A program made the position numbers and the translations under genes. Shown one piece after another: positions 29,751 to 38,350 of a stretch of DNA of 64,000 nucleotides. Numbering within the stretch: position 1 is the stretch's first letter; each line of letters begins with the position of its first letter. The notes below the pieces were generated by a model. It was given only the letters and a program-made list of their open reading frames with translations. It was not told the origin of the DNA and made no database searches. The stretch comes from Acetobacteraceae bacterium. GTDB taxonomy: Bacteria; Pseudomonadota; Alphaproteobacteria; Acetobacterales; Acetobacteraceae. The DNA lies in assembly GCA_030041255.1 (NCBI GenBank), contig JASHOF010000075.1, forward strand, positions 1-64,000, read 5' to 3'.

Positions 29751-30625
29751 GCGCCGCCGGAACGGGTGCGCCGCGGCGGCGGCCGTTCTTCCTGCCGTTC
29801 CTCCTGGTTTCCCTTATCGCCGCCGGCCTCTTCCTCGCCGCCCTCGGCGACGTGCTGCACTACAGTGTCCGCCTGTTCATTCCGGGCTCGATCGAGGTCG
29901 GCGGCTTCACACTCGCCAATTTCGCACGCCTCCTGCGCCCGATCTACCGCACGGTCCTGCTCGCTACTCTCATCATCAGCTTTCTCACCGCCATCTTCAC
30001 GTTGTTGCTCGGCTATCCGGTCGCCTACGCGCTGGTCCGCGTGCGCCGCGGCTGGGTTCGCTCGCTCTTGATCGTCCTCGCGATCACGCCGCTCTTCACC
30101 GGCGAGATCGTCCGTACCTATGCCTGGATCCTCGTGCTCGGCACGAACGGATTCATCAACAGCATCCTCAAGGCGCTTGGCATCATCGGCGCGCCGCTCT
30201 CGATGCTCTACACGTCCTTCGGCGTCATCCTTGCGCTCGTCCAGTTTTCGATGCCGGTCATGATCATGCTGCTGGCAACCGCGATCAGCCACGTCGATCG
30301 GAGCTGCGAGCGCGCCGCAGCCAATCTCGGCGCCTCGCCCCTGATGGTGTTCTGGCGGGTGACCCTGCCGCTGACCACACCCGGCATCGTCTCCGGCGCC
30401 GTCGTGATTTTCGCCTGGACGATGAGCGCTTTCTCGACGCCGCAACTGATCGGCGGCGGCAAGGTGCTGATGCTCTCGAACCTCGTCTATCTCGAGGGTC
30501 TGACCAACCTCGATTTCCCCCTTGCCGCGGCGCTCAGCCTGCTCGCTCTCGTCGTCGCGATCGGTTCGCTCGGCCTCATGCGGCCGGCGATTGCCCGCCT
30601 TGAGCGGAAGGCGACACTCTATTGA
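29747..30625 (+). CDS. ABC transporter permease, PotB-like
   Basis: 292 residues with about six membrane segments. The EAA-type coupling loop is CERAAANLGASPLMVFWRVTLPLTTPG. An N-terminal helix precedes a periplasmic region, as in PotB/CysT-type permeases. The start is a TTG that overlaps the previous stop as TTGA, so translation is probably coupled. It pairs with the next gene to form the membrane pore. Confidence 0.87.
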   Translation: MSAAGTGAPRRRPFFLPFLLVSLIAAGLFLAALGDVLHYSVRLFIPGSIEVGGFTLANFARLLRPIYRTVLLATLIISFLTAIFTLLLGYPVAYALVRVRRGWVRSLLIVLAITPLFTGEIVRTYAWILVLGTNGFINSILKALGIIGAPLSMLYTSFGVILALVQFSMPVMIMLLATAISHVDRSCERAAANLGASPLMVFWRVTLPLTTPGIVSGAVVIFAWTMSAFSTPQLIGGGKVLMLSNLVYLEGLTNLDFPLAAALSLLALVVAIGSLGLMRPAIARLERKATLY

Positions 30626-31449
30626 CGCTTCGTCTCGAGCCGCGGTTCGCAGCAAAGGCTCGAAGCGGCCTATTCTGGTTCGTTGTCGTCCTGATCCTCC
30701 TCTTCATGACGATCCCCGCCGTGGTCGTCATTGCGACCTCCTTCAGCCCCTCCGAGCTGGTCACCTTCCCGCCTGCCGGCTTGTCACTCAAATGGTACGT
30801 CCGCGCCGTCACCTATCCCGACTTCCAGAATGCGTTCATCAACGGCCTGATCGTCACCTCTTTCGCCTCGACACTGGCGCTGATCACCGGTTCGGCGGTC
30901 GCCTGTCTCATCGAGCGCTATGCCTTCCCCGGGCGGACGGTCCTCGAGGCGGTACTCTCCTCCCCGCTCATCGTGCCGCATTTCACGACCGGGCTCGGCT
31001 TCCTGATGCTCGGCGTCGCCCTCGGCATCAATCAAGGCTATGCCATCGTCATCGTCACCCATGTCCTCCTGGTGCTCCCGTTCGTTACGCGCAGCGTGTA
31101 TGTCAGCTTGCGCAACCTTGACCCCCACCTCGAGCGCGCTGCCGCCAATCTCGGCGCCTCGCCCGGCCGCGTCCTCACCCGCATAACGGTGCCGTTGCTG
31201 CTGCCCGGCATGGCCGGCGGCTGGCTCGTCGCCGCCGTCCTCTCGCTCACCGAGTTCACCGCCTCGCTCTATGTCACCGATGCCGGTACCCAGACGCTCC
31301 CCGTCGCCATGTACACCTACATCCGCGAGTACTCCGATCCCACCATCGCGGCGATCTCGGCGATCTTGATCCTGGCCACCACCCTCGTCATGTTCATCGC
31401 CGACCAGATTTTCGGACTCGGCCGGATCCTGTCGATCGATGCGCACTGA
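30622..31449 (+). CDS. ABC transporter permease, PotC-like
   Basis: 275 residues, six predicted membrane helices and the coupling loop LERAAANLGASPGRVLTRITVPLLLPG. The segment FFNSLxV-like FQNAFINGLIVTSFAS after helix 1 is typical of PotC. TTG start overlapping the upstream stop as TTGA. It ends 11 bases inside the ATPase gene. Confidence 0.87.
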   Translation: MTLRLEPRFAAKARSGLFWFVVVLILLFMTIPAVVVIATSFSPSELVTFPPAGLSLKWYVRAVTYPDFQNAFINGLIVTSFASTLALITGSAVACLIERYAFPGRTVLEAVLSSPLIVPHFTTGLGFLMLGVALGINQGYAIVIVTHVLLVLPFVTRSVYVSLRNLDPHLERAAANLGASPGRVLTRITVPLLLPGMAGGWLVAAVLSLTEFTASLYVTDAGTQTLPVAMYTYIREYSDPTIAAISAILILATTLVMFIADQIFGLGRILSIDAH

Positions 31450-32575
31450 CAACGAGGCCGCCCCGCACCCTCCTCCCGCGGCCGACCCCGCCGCCAACGC
31501 AGTCGAACTGGTCGGCGTCAGCAAGAATTTCGGGGCGGTGACTGCCGTCCACGCGGTGACGCTCGCGATCCGGCGGGGCGAGGTCCTGACGCTGCTCGGC
31601 CCGAGCGGCTGCGGCAAGACCACGCTGCTCAACATCGTCGCCGGCTTCGAGGAACCAACCCGGGGCCGGATCCTGATCGACGGGCGTGACGTGACGCTGA
31701 CGCCGCCGCACCTGCGCGACACCGGAATGGTCTTCCAGAACTACGCGCTGTTCCCGCACATGAACGTCTTCGAGAACGTCGCCTTCGGCCTCGGCATGCG
31801 CCGGATGCCGAAGGCGCGGATCGCCACCGAAGTCGGCCGTGCGCTCGAGATGGTCAAGCTCGAAGGTCTCGGCGAGCGGCGCGTCCGGCAGCTCTCGGGC
31901 GGGCAGCAACAGCGTGTCGCGCTGGCCCGCGCCATCGTCATTCAGCCGAAAGTGCTGCTTCTCGACGAGCCGCTTTCGGCGCTCGACAAAAACCTGCGCG
32001 GCCAGATGCAGATCGAGCTGAAGGAACTCCATGACCGAACCGGTCTCACCACCGTCTTCGTCACCCACGATCAGGGTGAAGCGTTGAGCCTCTCCGACCG
32101 CATCGTCGTCCTGAACCGCGGCGAAATCCAGCAGATCGCAGCACCCATCGAGCTCTACCGGCACCCCGCGAACGGCTTCGTCGCCTCCTTCATCGGCGAT
32201 ATCAATCACCTGCCACCGGCAGAATGCCAGAGGTGCGGCAGCGACATCCTGTTCCGGCTCGCTCCGACGATCGAACTCGCCATGCCGGCACGCGCGGATC
32301 TCGCGCTCCGCGACGGCCGGAAAGCGCACATCTTCGTACGCCCGGAGCATCTCAGGATCGCCGATGGGGCCGGCGAAGGGCGGAACCGCGTGCTCTGCCA
32401 GGTCGTGACCCACGTCTACCAGGGCACGCACACGCTGACCCGCGTCGAGGCGGTGGGGCTCGGTCTGCTCCAGCTTCGCATTCCCGGCGGCGAGATCATC
32501 GAGCGAGCCCCGCCGGGCTCCAGGATCGTCGTCACGATCGATCTCGACGAGGCAACGGTGCTGGCCGAGGCGTGA
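31439..32575 (+). CDS. ABC transporter ATP-binding protein, PotA-like
   Basis: 378 residues. Walker A GPSGCGKTT, Q-loop MVFQNYALFPHM, signature LSGGQQQRVALARA, Walker B VLLLDEPLSALD and H-loop FVTHDQGEA are intact. A C-terminal TOBE domain (about 290-378, IFVRPEHLRIAD) marks the PotA/CUT1 regulatory type. The ATG start overlaps the PotC-like gene by 11 bases. It is the only TOBE-type ATPase gene of its class in the window apart from the molybdate one, so it is also a candidate partner for the ATPase-less sugar transporter at 48157-51714. Confidence 0.92.
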   Translation: MRTDNEAAPHPPPAADPAANAVELVGVSKNFGAVTAVHAVTLAIRRGEVLTLLGPSGCGKTTLLNIVAGFEEPTRGRILIDGRDVTLTPPHLRDTGMVFQNYALFPHMNVFENVAFGLGMRRMPKARIATEVGRALEMVKLEGLGERRVRQLSGGQQQRVALARAIVIQPKVLLLDEPLSALDKNLRGQMQIELKELHDRTGLTTVFVTHDQGEALSLSDRIVVLNRGEIQQIAAPIELYRHPANGFVASFIGDINHLPPAECQRCGSDILFRLAPTIELAMPARADLALRDGRKAHIFVRPEHLRIADGAGEGRNRVLCQVVTHVYQGTHTLTRVEAVGLGLLQLRIPGGEIIERAPPGSRIVVTIDLDEATVLAEA

Positions 32576-32600
32576 TTGCACGATCCTGGCGGAGGCAAAC

Positions 32601-34325
32601 ATGACACGAAAGACGCTGCGGACGGAGAGCGTTGCGGAGGCGTATCTCGCGCTGCTCGCCGAGCGCGGCGTCGAGTATCTCTTCGCCAACGCCGGCACCG
32701 ATTTCACCCCCATCATCGAGGCGCTGGCGAAAACCGAGTCCACGGGCCTCGCCACCCCGAAGCCGATGCTCGCCACGCACGAGAACCTCGCCATGTCGAT
32801 GGCGCACGGCTATGCCATGGTCTCCGGTCGCACCCCCGCGGTCATGGTTCATGTCAGCGTCGGAACGGCCAACGCGATGTGTGCCGCCCTCAACGCCGCG
32901 CGCGAGAACGTGCCGATCCTGCTGACCGCCGGCCGCACGCCGCTGACCGAGGATGGTCTGGCCGGAGCCCGCGACGCCTACATTCACTGGGGTCAGGAAT
33001 TGTACGACCAAGCCGCCATGCTGCGCGAATTCGTCAAGTGGGACTACGAGTTGCGCAACGCCGAACAACTCGAGACCGTGCTCGACCGCGCCCTCGCCCT
33101 CGCCCGCACCGAGCCCTGCGGGCCCGTCTATCTCAGCCTGCCGCGCGAAGTGCTGGCAGCCTCGCTCAAGGAGTTCAGCTTCGAGCAGCCCTCGCGCCGT
33201 GTCCCGGCAGCCCCGCCGGGCGCGCACCCTGCGGCGCTCGCCGAAGCGGCGGCGATCCTCGCCGCGGCGACGAATCCCCTGATCGTCACCACCAGCGCCG
33301 GACGCGATCCCCTCGCGGTCGCTGCCCTCGCATCATTTGCCGGGCGCTTTGCGATCCCGGTCGTGCAGTTTTCTCCACGCCATCTCTCGCTACCCTCCGA
33401 GCACCCCATGCAGCTCGGCTTCGATCCCTCGCCGTTCATCTCCGGCGCGGACGTGGTATGCGCACTGGAATCGGACGTGCCGTGGATCCCGAGCCGCGTG
33501 CGACCGCCCGCCGCTGCGAAGATCGTCCATATCGGCCTCGATCCCCTGTTCCAGCACTACCCGATCCGCGGCTTCCTCTGCGATCTTGCGATCACCGCCG
33601 GCGCTGCCGAGGCATTGCGCGCACTCGAATCGCTACTCGACGGCCGCATCGCCGAGACGGAACTCACCGCACGGCGTGAGCGCATCGCACGCCGTCGCGC
33701 CGAGCAACGCAGGACCTGGCACCACCTCGAAAATGACGTGAAGGGCATGCGGCCAATCCATCCTGCCTGGCTCAGCCACTGCATCGAAGCGGTCAAGCGG
33801 GATGATTCCATCATCGTCAACGAATACACGCTGCTCCCGCAGCATTGCAGCTTCACACGGCCCGGCAGCTTCTTCGGCTCGAGCGCAGCCTCGGGCCTCG
33901 GCTGGGGCTTCGGCGCCGCGCTCGGTGCCAAGCTCGCCGCGCCCGATCGGCTGGTCATCGCAACCTTGGGCGACGGTGCCTATCTCTTCGCCAATCCCGT
34001 GGCCGGCCACCACGCCGCCGCCCTGCATGGGCTGCCCATCGTCATTGTCGTCTTCAACAATGCGATGTGGAACGCGGTGCGTCGTGCCACGCTCACGATG
34101 TACCCGGATGGCAGCGCCGCGAAGAGCAACCGCCCGGCATTCTTCCGGCTCGATCGCCTGCCGGCCTTCGAGGCGGTCTGTGCCGCCGCCGGCGGTTACG
34201 GCGAGCGGGTCGAGGATCCCGCCGAACTGCCGGCGGCGCTGGCACGCGCGGTCAAGGCGGCAACGGAGGAACACCGCCAGGCCCTGCTGAATATCATCTG
34301 CGCTGCGCCCGGTGGACCGCTCTGA
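32601..34325 (+). CDS. Thiamine diphosphate-dependent enzyme, acetolactate synthase-like
   Basis: 574 residues with three domains: Pyr (about 1-180), central (about 195-340) and PP (about 370-550). The cofactor-activating glutamate is present in ATHENLAMS (Glu61), and the Mg-diphosphate motif runs from GDGAY (457-461) to FNNAMW (about 484). It is closer to the large uncharacterised acetolactate synthase/benzoylformate decarboxylase-like group than to IlvB: the FAD-region motifs of true acetolactate synthase are not obvious. ATG start with GGAGG upstream, 25 bases after the ATPase. Likely acts on a 2-keto acid or an acyloin derived from the imported compound. Confidence 0.82.
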   Translation: MTRKTLRTESVAEAYLALLAERGVEYLFANAGTDFTPIIEALAKTESTGLATPKPMLATHENLAMSMAHGYAMVSGRTPAVMVHVSVGTANAMCAALNAARENVPILLTAGRTPLTEDGLAGARDAYIHWGQELYDQAAMLREFVKWDYELRNAEQLETVLDRALALARTEPCGPVYLSLPREVLAASLKEFSFEQPSRRVPAAPPGAHPAALAEAAAILAAATNPLIVTTSAGRDPLAVAALASFAGRFAIPVVQFSPRHLSLPSEHPMQLGFDPSPFISGADVVCALESDVPWIPSRVRPPAAAKIVHIGLDPLFQHYPIRGFLCDLAITAGAAEALRALESLLDGRIAETELTARRERIARRRAEQRRTWHHLENDVKGMRPIHPAWLSHCIEAVKRDDSIIVNEYTLLPQHCSFTRPGSFFGSSAASGLGWGFGAALGAKLAAPDRLVIATLGDGAYLFANPVAGHHAAALHGLPIVIVVFNNAMWNAVRRATLTMYPDGSAAKSNRPAFFRLDRLPAFEAVCAAAGGYGERVEDPAELPAALARAVKAATEEHRQALLNIICAAPGGPL

Positions 34326-34393
34326 TCGAATCCGGAACGGGACCCGATGTTTCACAGGCCAGCCCAACCGCAGCGCGAACCGAAAGGACGATC

Positions 34394-35368
34394 ATGAAAG
34401 CCTCACTCTTGCGGACAAAGGGTGTCATCGACTGCATCGAGACGCCGGCGCCCGAGCCTCCCGCCGGAACCGTGCTCGTCCGCACGCTCTATGCCTCCTT
34501 GTGCGGGAGTGATCTGCACCATCTTTATACGCCGCTCTACGCGCAGCATGATCACACGCGGCCCGGTGCGCCGGGCCACGAAGCCGTCGCGGTGATCGCA
34601 GAAAGCCGCATCGACTCGCTTCGATCCGGCCAGCTTGTGCTGACCACCCCGGACGTGAACCGTGCCGCCTGCTTTGCCGAATATCAGGTCCTCACTCCGG
34701 ATTTCCTTGTTCCTCTGCCCGCCGGAGTGCCCGCCGAGCGTCTGGTGCTGGCGCAGCCGCTCGGCACGGTGATCTTCGGTCTGAAGCACTTCATGCCGGC
34801 AGCAGTGCCGGAAACGGCGGTGGTACTCGGCCAGGGATGCATCGGGCTGTTCTTCACCTGGCTCCTCAGGCGCGCCGGCGTACGCCACATCATCGCCAGC
34901 GATCTGGAGCCAGGCCGCCGCAAATTGTCGGCAACTTACGGCGCCGATATCGCCCTCGACGCCAATGCCGATCCGATACTCGAGGCGGTCCTTGACCTGA
35001 CCGCCGGCCGCGGCGCCCCACTCGTTATCGAGGCGGCAGGGACGGACCGATCGCGCATCCAGGCGCTCCATGCCGCGGGAGAATCCGGCATGGTCGGTTT
35101 TTTCGGTTTGCCCACCAGCGCAACCTTCGATGCGTTCCCCGCAGAGGCGTTCTTCCGCAAGAAGCTCACCCTGCGTGCCGTGCACGGCACGCAGGCGGAA
35201 CCCGGACTCGCCTCCTTCCGTCAGGCACTCGCGCTGATCGCGACCGGCGCCATCGACGTCGTTCCCCTGCTCACCCACCGGTTCGCACTGGAGCGGATCG
35301 CCGAGGCATTCGCCGCCGCGCGGGAACGGCACGACGGCCTGGTCAAGGCCTGCATCACTTTCGATTAG
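34394..35368 (+). CDS. Zinc-type medium-chain alcohol dehydrogenase
   Basis: 324 residues of the MDR superfamily. The catalytic zinc ligand region SLCGSDLHH (Cys37) and GHE (61-63) are present. The structural-zinc lobe with its four cysteines is missing, so it is shorter than classical alcohol dehydrogenases. The Rossmann segment is VLGQGCIGLFFTWLLRRAGVRHIIASD, where GxGxxG reads GQGCIG. ATG start with GAAAGGA upstream. Last gene of the Pot-like cassette, so probably oxidises or reduces the compound handled by the thiamine diphosphate enzyme. Confidence 0.82.
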   Translation: MKASLLRTKGVIDCIETPAPEPPAGTVLVRTLYASLCGSDLHHLYTPLYAQHDHTRPGAPGHEAVAVIAESRIDSLRSGQLVLTTPDVNRAACFAEYQVLTPDFLVPLPAGVPAERLVLAQPLGTVIFGLKHFMPAAVPETAVVLGQGCIGLFFTWLLRRAGVRHIIASDLEPGRRKLSATYGADIALDANADPILEAVLDLTAGRGAPLVIEAAGTDRSRIQALHAAGESGMVGFFGLPTSATFDAFPAEAFFRKKLTLRAVHGTQAEPGLASFRQALALIATGAIDVVPLLTHRFALERIAEAFAAARERHDGLVKACITFD

Positions 35369-35407
35369 CCCGCAATCGGCCAGGGCGGAGCGATCAGTGC
35401 GGAGCGA

Positions 35408-37009
35408 TCAATCTCCGCGCGCTCGATCCTCCAGAATCATGTCGGCCGCCTTCTCGGCGATCATGATCGTCGGCGCGTTGGTGTTGCCCGAAGTGATGGT
35501 CGGCATCACCGAGGCGTCGGCGACCCTCAGCCCGCCGATCCCGCGCACCTTCAGCCGCGCATCCACCACCGCAAGCCGATCCGACCCCATCCGGCAGGTG
35601 CCGACAGGGTGGAAGATGGTGGTCCCGATCTCGCCTGCGGCCCGCACGAGATCGGCATCGGTCTCCGCAGCCGGGCCGGGTCGGAACTCTTCCGGCTCGA
35701 AGCGCGCCAGCGCCTTCGCCGCGGCGATGCGGCGGGTCAGCCGCATCGACAGGGCCGCGACGCGGCGATCTTCCTCCGTCGCAAGGTAATTCGGCCGGAT
35801 CGCCGGCGCCCGCTTCGGCTCCGGCCCCTTCAGGTGCACCGAGCCCCGGCTTTCCGGGCGGAGATTGCAGACCGAAGCAGTGAAAGCCGGAAACGGGTGC
35901 GGCGGCGCGTCGAACCGATCCAGGCTCAACGGCTGGATATGGTACTCGAGGTCCGGCGTATCGCGTGCCGGATCGCTCTTCGTGAAACAGCCGAGCTGGC
36001 TCGGCGCCATGGTCAGCGGCCCGCGGCGGAACAGGAAATACTCGAGCCCCATGCCGATCCGTCCGACCAGGCTGTTCGCGCGCTCGTTCAGGGTCTTGGT
36101 GTGATGCACCTTGTACGCCATGCGGATTTGCAGATGGTCCTGCAAATTCTCCCCGACACCGGCAAGCTCCTGGCGCACGGCGATGCCGTGACTCTGCAAG
36201 CGCGCCGCAGCACCGATGCCCGAGCGCTCGAGCAGCACCGGTGAGCCGATCGCCCCGGCGGCCAGAATCACCTCCCCGGCACGCGCTTCCTCTCTGACCC
36301 CGCGGCGCACGAACGCAACCCCGACGCAGCGCTTCCCTTCGAACAGGAGCTCCGCGGCCTCGGCCCCGGTCGTCACCGCGAGGTTGGCCCGCCTGCGTGC
36401 CGGCTTCAGGAACGCCTTGGCGGTGTTGACCCGCACGCCCCGGCGTTGATTGACCTGGAAATAGCCGCATCCCTCGTTGTTGCCCCGGTTGAAATCGTCG
36501 GTCGGGGGAATGCCGATTTCGACCGCCGCGGCACGAAAGGCATCGAGGATTTCCCAGGAGATCCGCATCTCCTCGACCCGCCACTCCCCGCCAACGCCAT
36601 GCACCTCGTCGGCGCCTCTCACCTGGTCTTCGGAGCGCTTGAAGTAGGGCAGCACATCGTCCCACGCCCAGCCGACATTGCCGAGCTGTCGCCAGAGATC
36701 GTAGTCGCGCGCCTGGCCGCGCATATAGATCATGCCGTTGATCGAGGAGCAGCCGCCGAGCACGCGGCCGCGCGGATAGGAAAGCGCACGCCCGTTCAGC
36801 GCCGGCTCGGCCTCCGTCTTGAAACACCAGTCGGTGCGGGGATTGTTCTGCGTATAGAGATAGCCGATCGGGATGTGAATCCAGATGTAGCGGTCGTTCC
36901 CGCCCGCTTCCAGCAGAAGCACCGAATTGTCCGGCCTCGCGGAAAGCCGGTTCGCCAGCACGGCGCCGGCGCTGCCTGCCCCGACAATGATGGTATCGAA
37001 ACGAGTCAC
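35408..37009 (-). CDS. GMC-family FAD oxidoreductase, choline dehydrogenase-like
   Basis: About 533 residues. FAD-binding DTIIVGAGSAGAVLANRLS at the N-terminus, PRGRVLGGCSSINGMIYMRG, GAIGSPVLLERSGIG and the C-terminal HPVGTCRMG...NTNAPTIMIAEKAAD are the GMC signatures. The catalytic His region (TIFHPVGTC and SGNTNAPT) is intact. I prefer the GTG start giving MTRFDTIIVG; a TTG 15 bases upstream overlaps the OmpA-like stop. Substrates of relatives are choline, alcohols or sugars. It converges with the ADH gene and follows an OmpA-like gene on its own strand. A 12-base direct repeat (35385-35396 and 35399-35410) lies at its end. Confidence 0.9.
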   Translation of the reverse strand: MTRFDTIIVGAGSAGAVLANRLSARPDNSVLLLEAGGNDRYIWIHIPIGYLYTQNNPRTDWCFKTEAEPALNGRALSYPRGRVLGGCSSINGMIYMRGQARDYDLWRQLGNVGWAWDDVLPYFKRSEDQVRGADEVHGVGGEWRVEEMRISWEILDAFRAAAVEIGIPPTDDFNRGNNEGCGYFQVNQRRGVRVNTAKAFLKPARRRANLAVTTGAEAAELLFEGKRCVGVAFVRRGVREEARAGEVILAAGAIGSPVLLERSGIGAAARLQSHGIAVRQELAGVGENLQDHLQIRMAYKVHHTKTLNERANSLVGRIGMGLEYFLFRRGPLTMAPSQLGCFTKSDPARDTPDLEYHIQPLSLDRFDAPPHPFPAFTASVCNLRPESRGSVHLKGPEPKRAPAIRPNYLATEEDRRVAALSMRLTRRIAAAKALARFEPEEFRPGPAAETDADLVRAAGEIGTTIFHPVGTCRMGSDRLAVVDARLKVRGIGGLRVADASVMPTITSGNTNAPTIMIAEKAADMILEDRARGD

Positions 37010-37020
37010 GGCCTGTCCAC

Positions 37021-38100
37021 TCAATGGAGGATGATGTCGACCCGGCGGTTCTGTGGCTCCCGCACGCCAGGCCCGGTCGGCACCAGGAGATGCGTCTCGC
37101 CGTAACCCATGATGGCAATCTCCGCCTTCGGCACGCCGTCCGTGATCAGTTGCGCTGCGACCGCCTCGGCCCGGCGAATCGACAGCCCGTGATTGTATTC
37201 GGGCGTGCCGGACGTATCCGTGTAGCCGTTCACATTGATCCGCGTCACCCCGCCGCCCGCCGCAGCGTGCGCCGCTTCGCTGATCACCCCCCGCGCCCGC
37301 TCTGTCAGCGTTGCCTTGTCCCAGTCGAAGAAGACCAGGAAATCGCGCTTCTCCTGCGCTGTCGACGCCGCTTGCGGGGAGGCGGCAGCCGCCAGCACCG
37401 GGGGTGTCACGCCGAACGCATAGCGCACCCCGAGCAGGAGACTCTGGTTGTGATTGAACCAGAAATCCGTGTTTCCCTCCGCCAGATGCCCGCCGTTCAG
37501 AAAGGAGCTCTTCATGGTCAGCCCGCCGGGGACGGCAAAGAACCGGTATTCGGCGGTGAACGAAAGCCCGGGCACGTGCGGGACGGGAAATGAGAGCCCG
37601 GCCATCGCCTGGTAGGCAAATGCGCCCGCCGTGTCGTCAGCAGAGAATACGCTGCCGGGCGCACTCGCGGATATCCGCTGCCAGTCCGTCCAGGCATAAC
37701 CGATCCCGCCACCGAGATAGGGAAAGACCCAGCGCGAGCTGATGTCGATGTCGAACAGTGCATTCGCCATCACCGCGGTCATGGCCTGCCGTCCGCCTGC
37801 CGCGGTCGGATCGCCAGGCCTGAGCAGAGCGTGCAGTGCATTGTTCCGCCAGCTTCCTTCGAGCTCGACCCTGACGCCATCGCCGAACCCGTAGCCGATG
37901 CTGCCGAGCCCGGCGAATCCGTTCGAGAATTGGGCGCGTCCGCTCGGCAGATCGAGCGCCGAGGACGAATGGATGCTCTCCTGGCCGAGGAAATTCGCCC
38001 CCGCCGCGCCGCCGATATAAATGCCCTGGAACGGCTGCGCGATCGCTGATGCAGGCGCGGCCAGGATGGCCGTCAGCAACAACAGGGGCCGCAGCCTCAT
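37021..38100 (-). CDS. OmpA-family outer membrane protein (paralogue 1)
   Basis: 359 residues. Signal peptide MRLRPLLLLTAILAAPASAIA, an eight-stranded barrel domain starting GIYIGGAAGANFLG (about 22-235), a short Ala/Pro linker, then an OmpA_C peptidoglycan-binding domain (about 255-359, FFDWDKATLTERA, INVNGYTDTSGTPEYN, REPQNRRVDI). It is a clear paralogue of the protein encoded at 38351-39463, sharing the barrel opening and almost the whole C-domain. ATG start. It ends just before the GMC oxidoreductase. Confidence 0.92.
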   Translation of the reverse strand: MRLRPLLLLTAILAAPASAIAQPFQGIYIGGAAGANFLGQESIHSSSALDLPSGRAQFSNGFAGLGSIGYGFGDGVRVELEGSWRNNALHALLRPGDPTAAGGRQAMTAVMANALFDIDISSRWVFPYLGGGIGYAWTDWQRISASAPGSVFSADDTAGAFAYQAMAGLSFPVPHVPGLSFTAEYRFFAVPGGLTMKSSFLNGGHLAEGNTDFWFNHNQSLLLGVRYAFGVTPPVLAAAASPQAASTAQEKRDFLVFFDWDKATLTERARGVISEAAHAAAGGGVTRINVNGYTDTSGTPEYNHGLSIRRAEAVAAQLITDGVPKAEIAIMGYGETHLLVPTGPGVREPQNRRVDIILH

Positions 38101-38254
38101 CCGCCTTTTCTCCCTGGCCCGCGATCGCCCGACGCGGAAACGTCGGAGGGAGTGAATCGCGGGCTCGAAAAATGTTCCAGATCCTTGTCGGGCCGCCCGG
38201 TCAGGCCGACAACGGTCCAGCTCGCCTGCCGTTCTATCGCGGGGTGCCCGGAAA

Positions 38255-38288
38255 CGAAAAGGCTGGCCAGGGAATCTCCCGGCCAGCC
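38255..38288 (-). terminator. Intrinsic terminator after OmpA paralogue 2
   Basis: On the minus strand GGCTGGCC pairs with GGCCAGCC, with an inner GGGA/TCCC extension (one bulged base), and is followed by TTTTCG. It lies 63 bases after the stop of the 38351-39463 gene. It should insulate the two OmpA genes. Confidence 0.75.
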
Positions 38289-38350
38289 CTTTACACTACG
38301 AACTGTAGCGCGGCGGTATTCAGAGGCCGCGCTGCCCTCTTCGTACCAGG

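Noticed and set aside
35385-35410. 12-bp direct repeat as an insertion target-site duplication
   Set aside because: The copies are two bases apart with nothing between them; it is a small slippage duplication.
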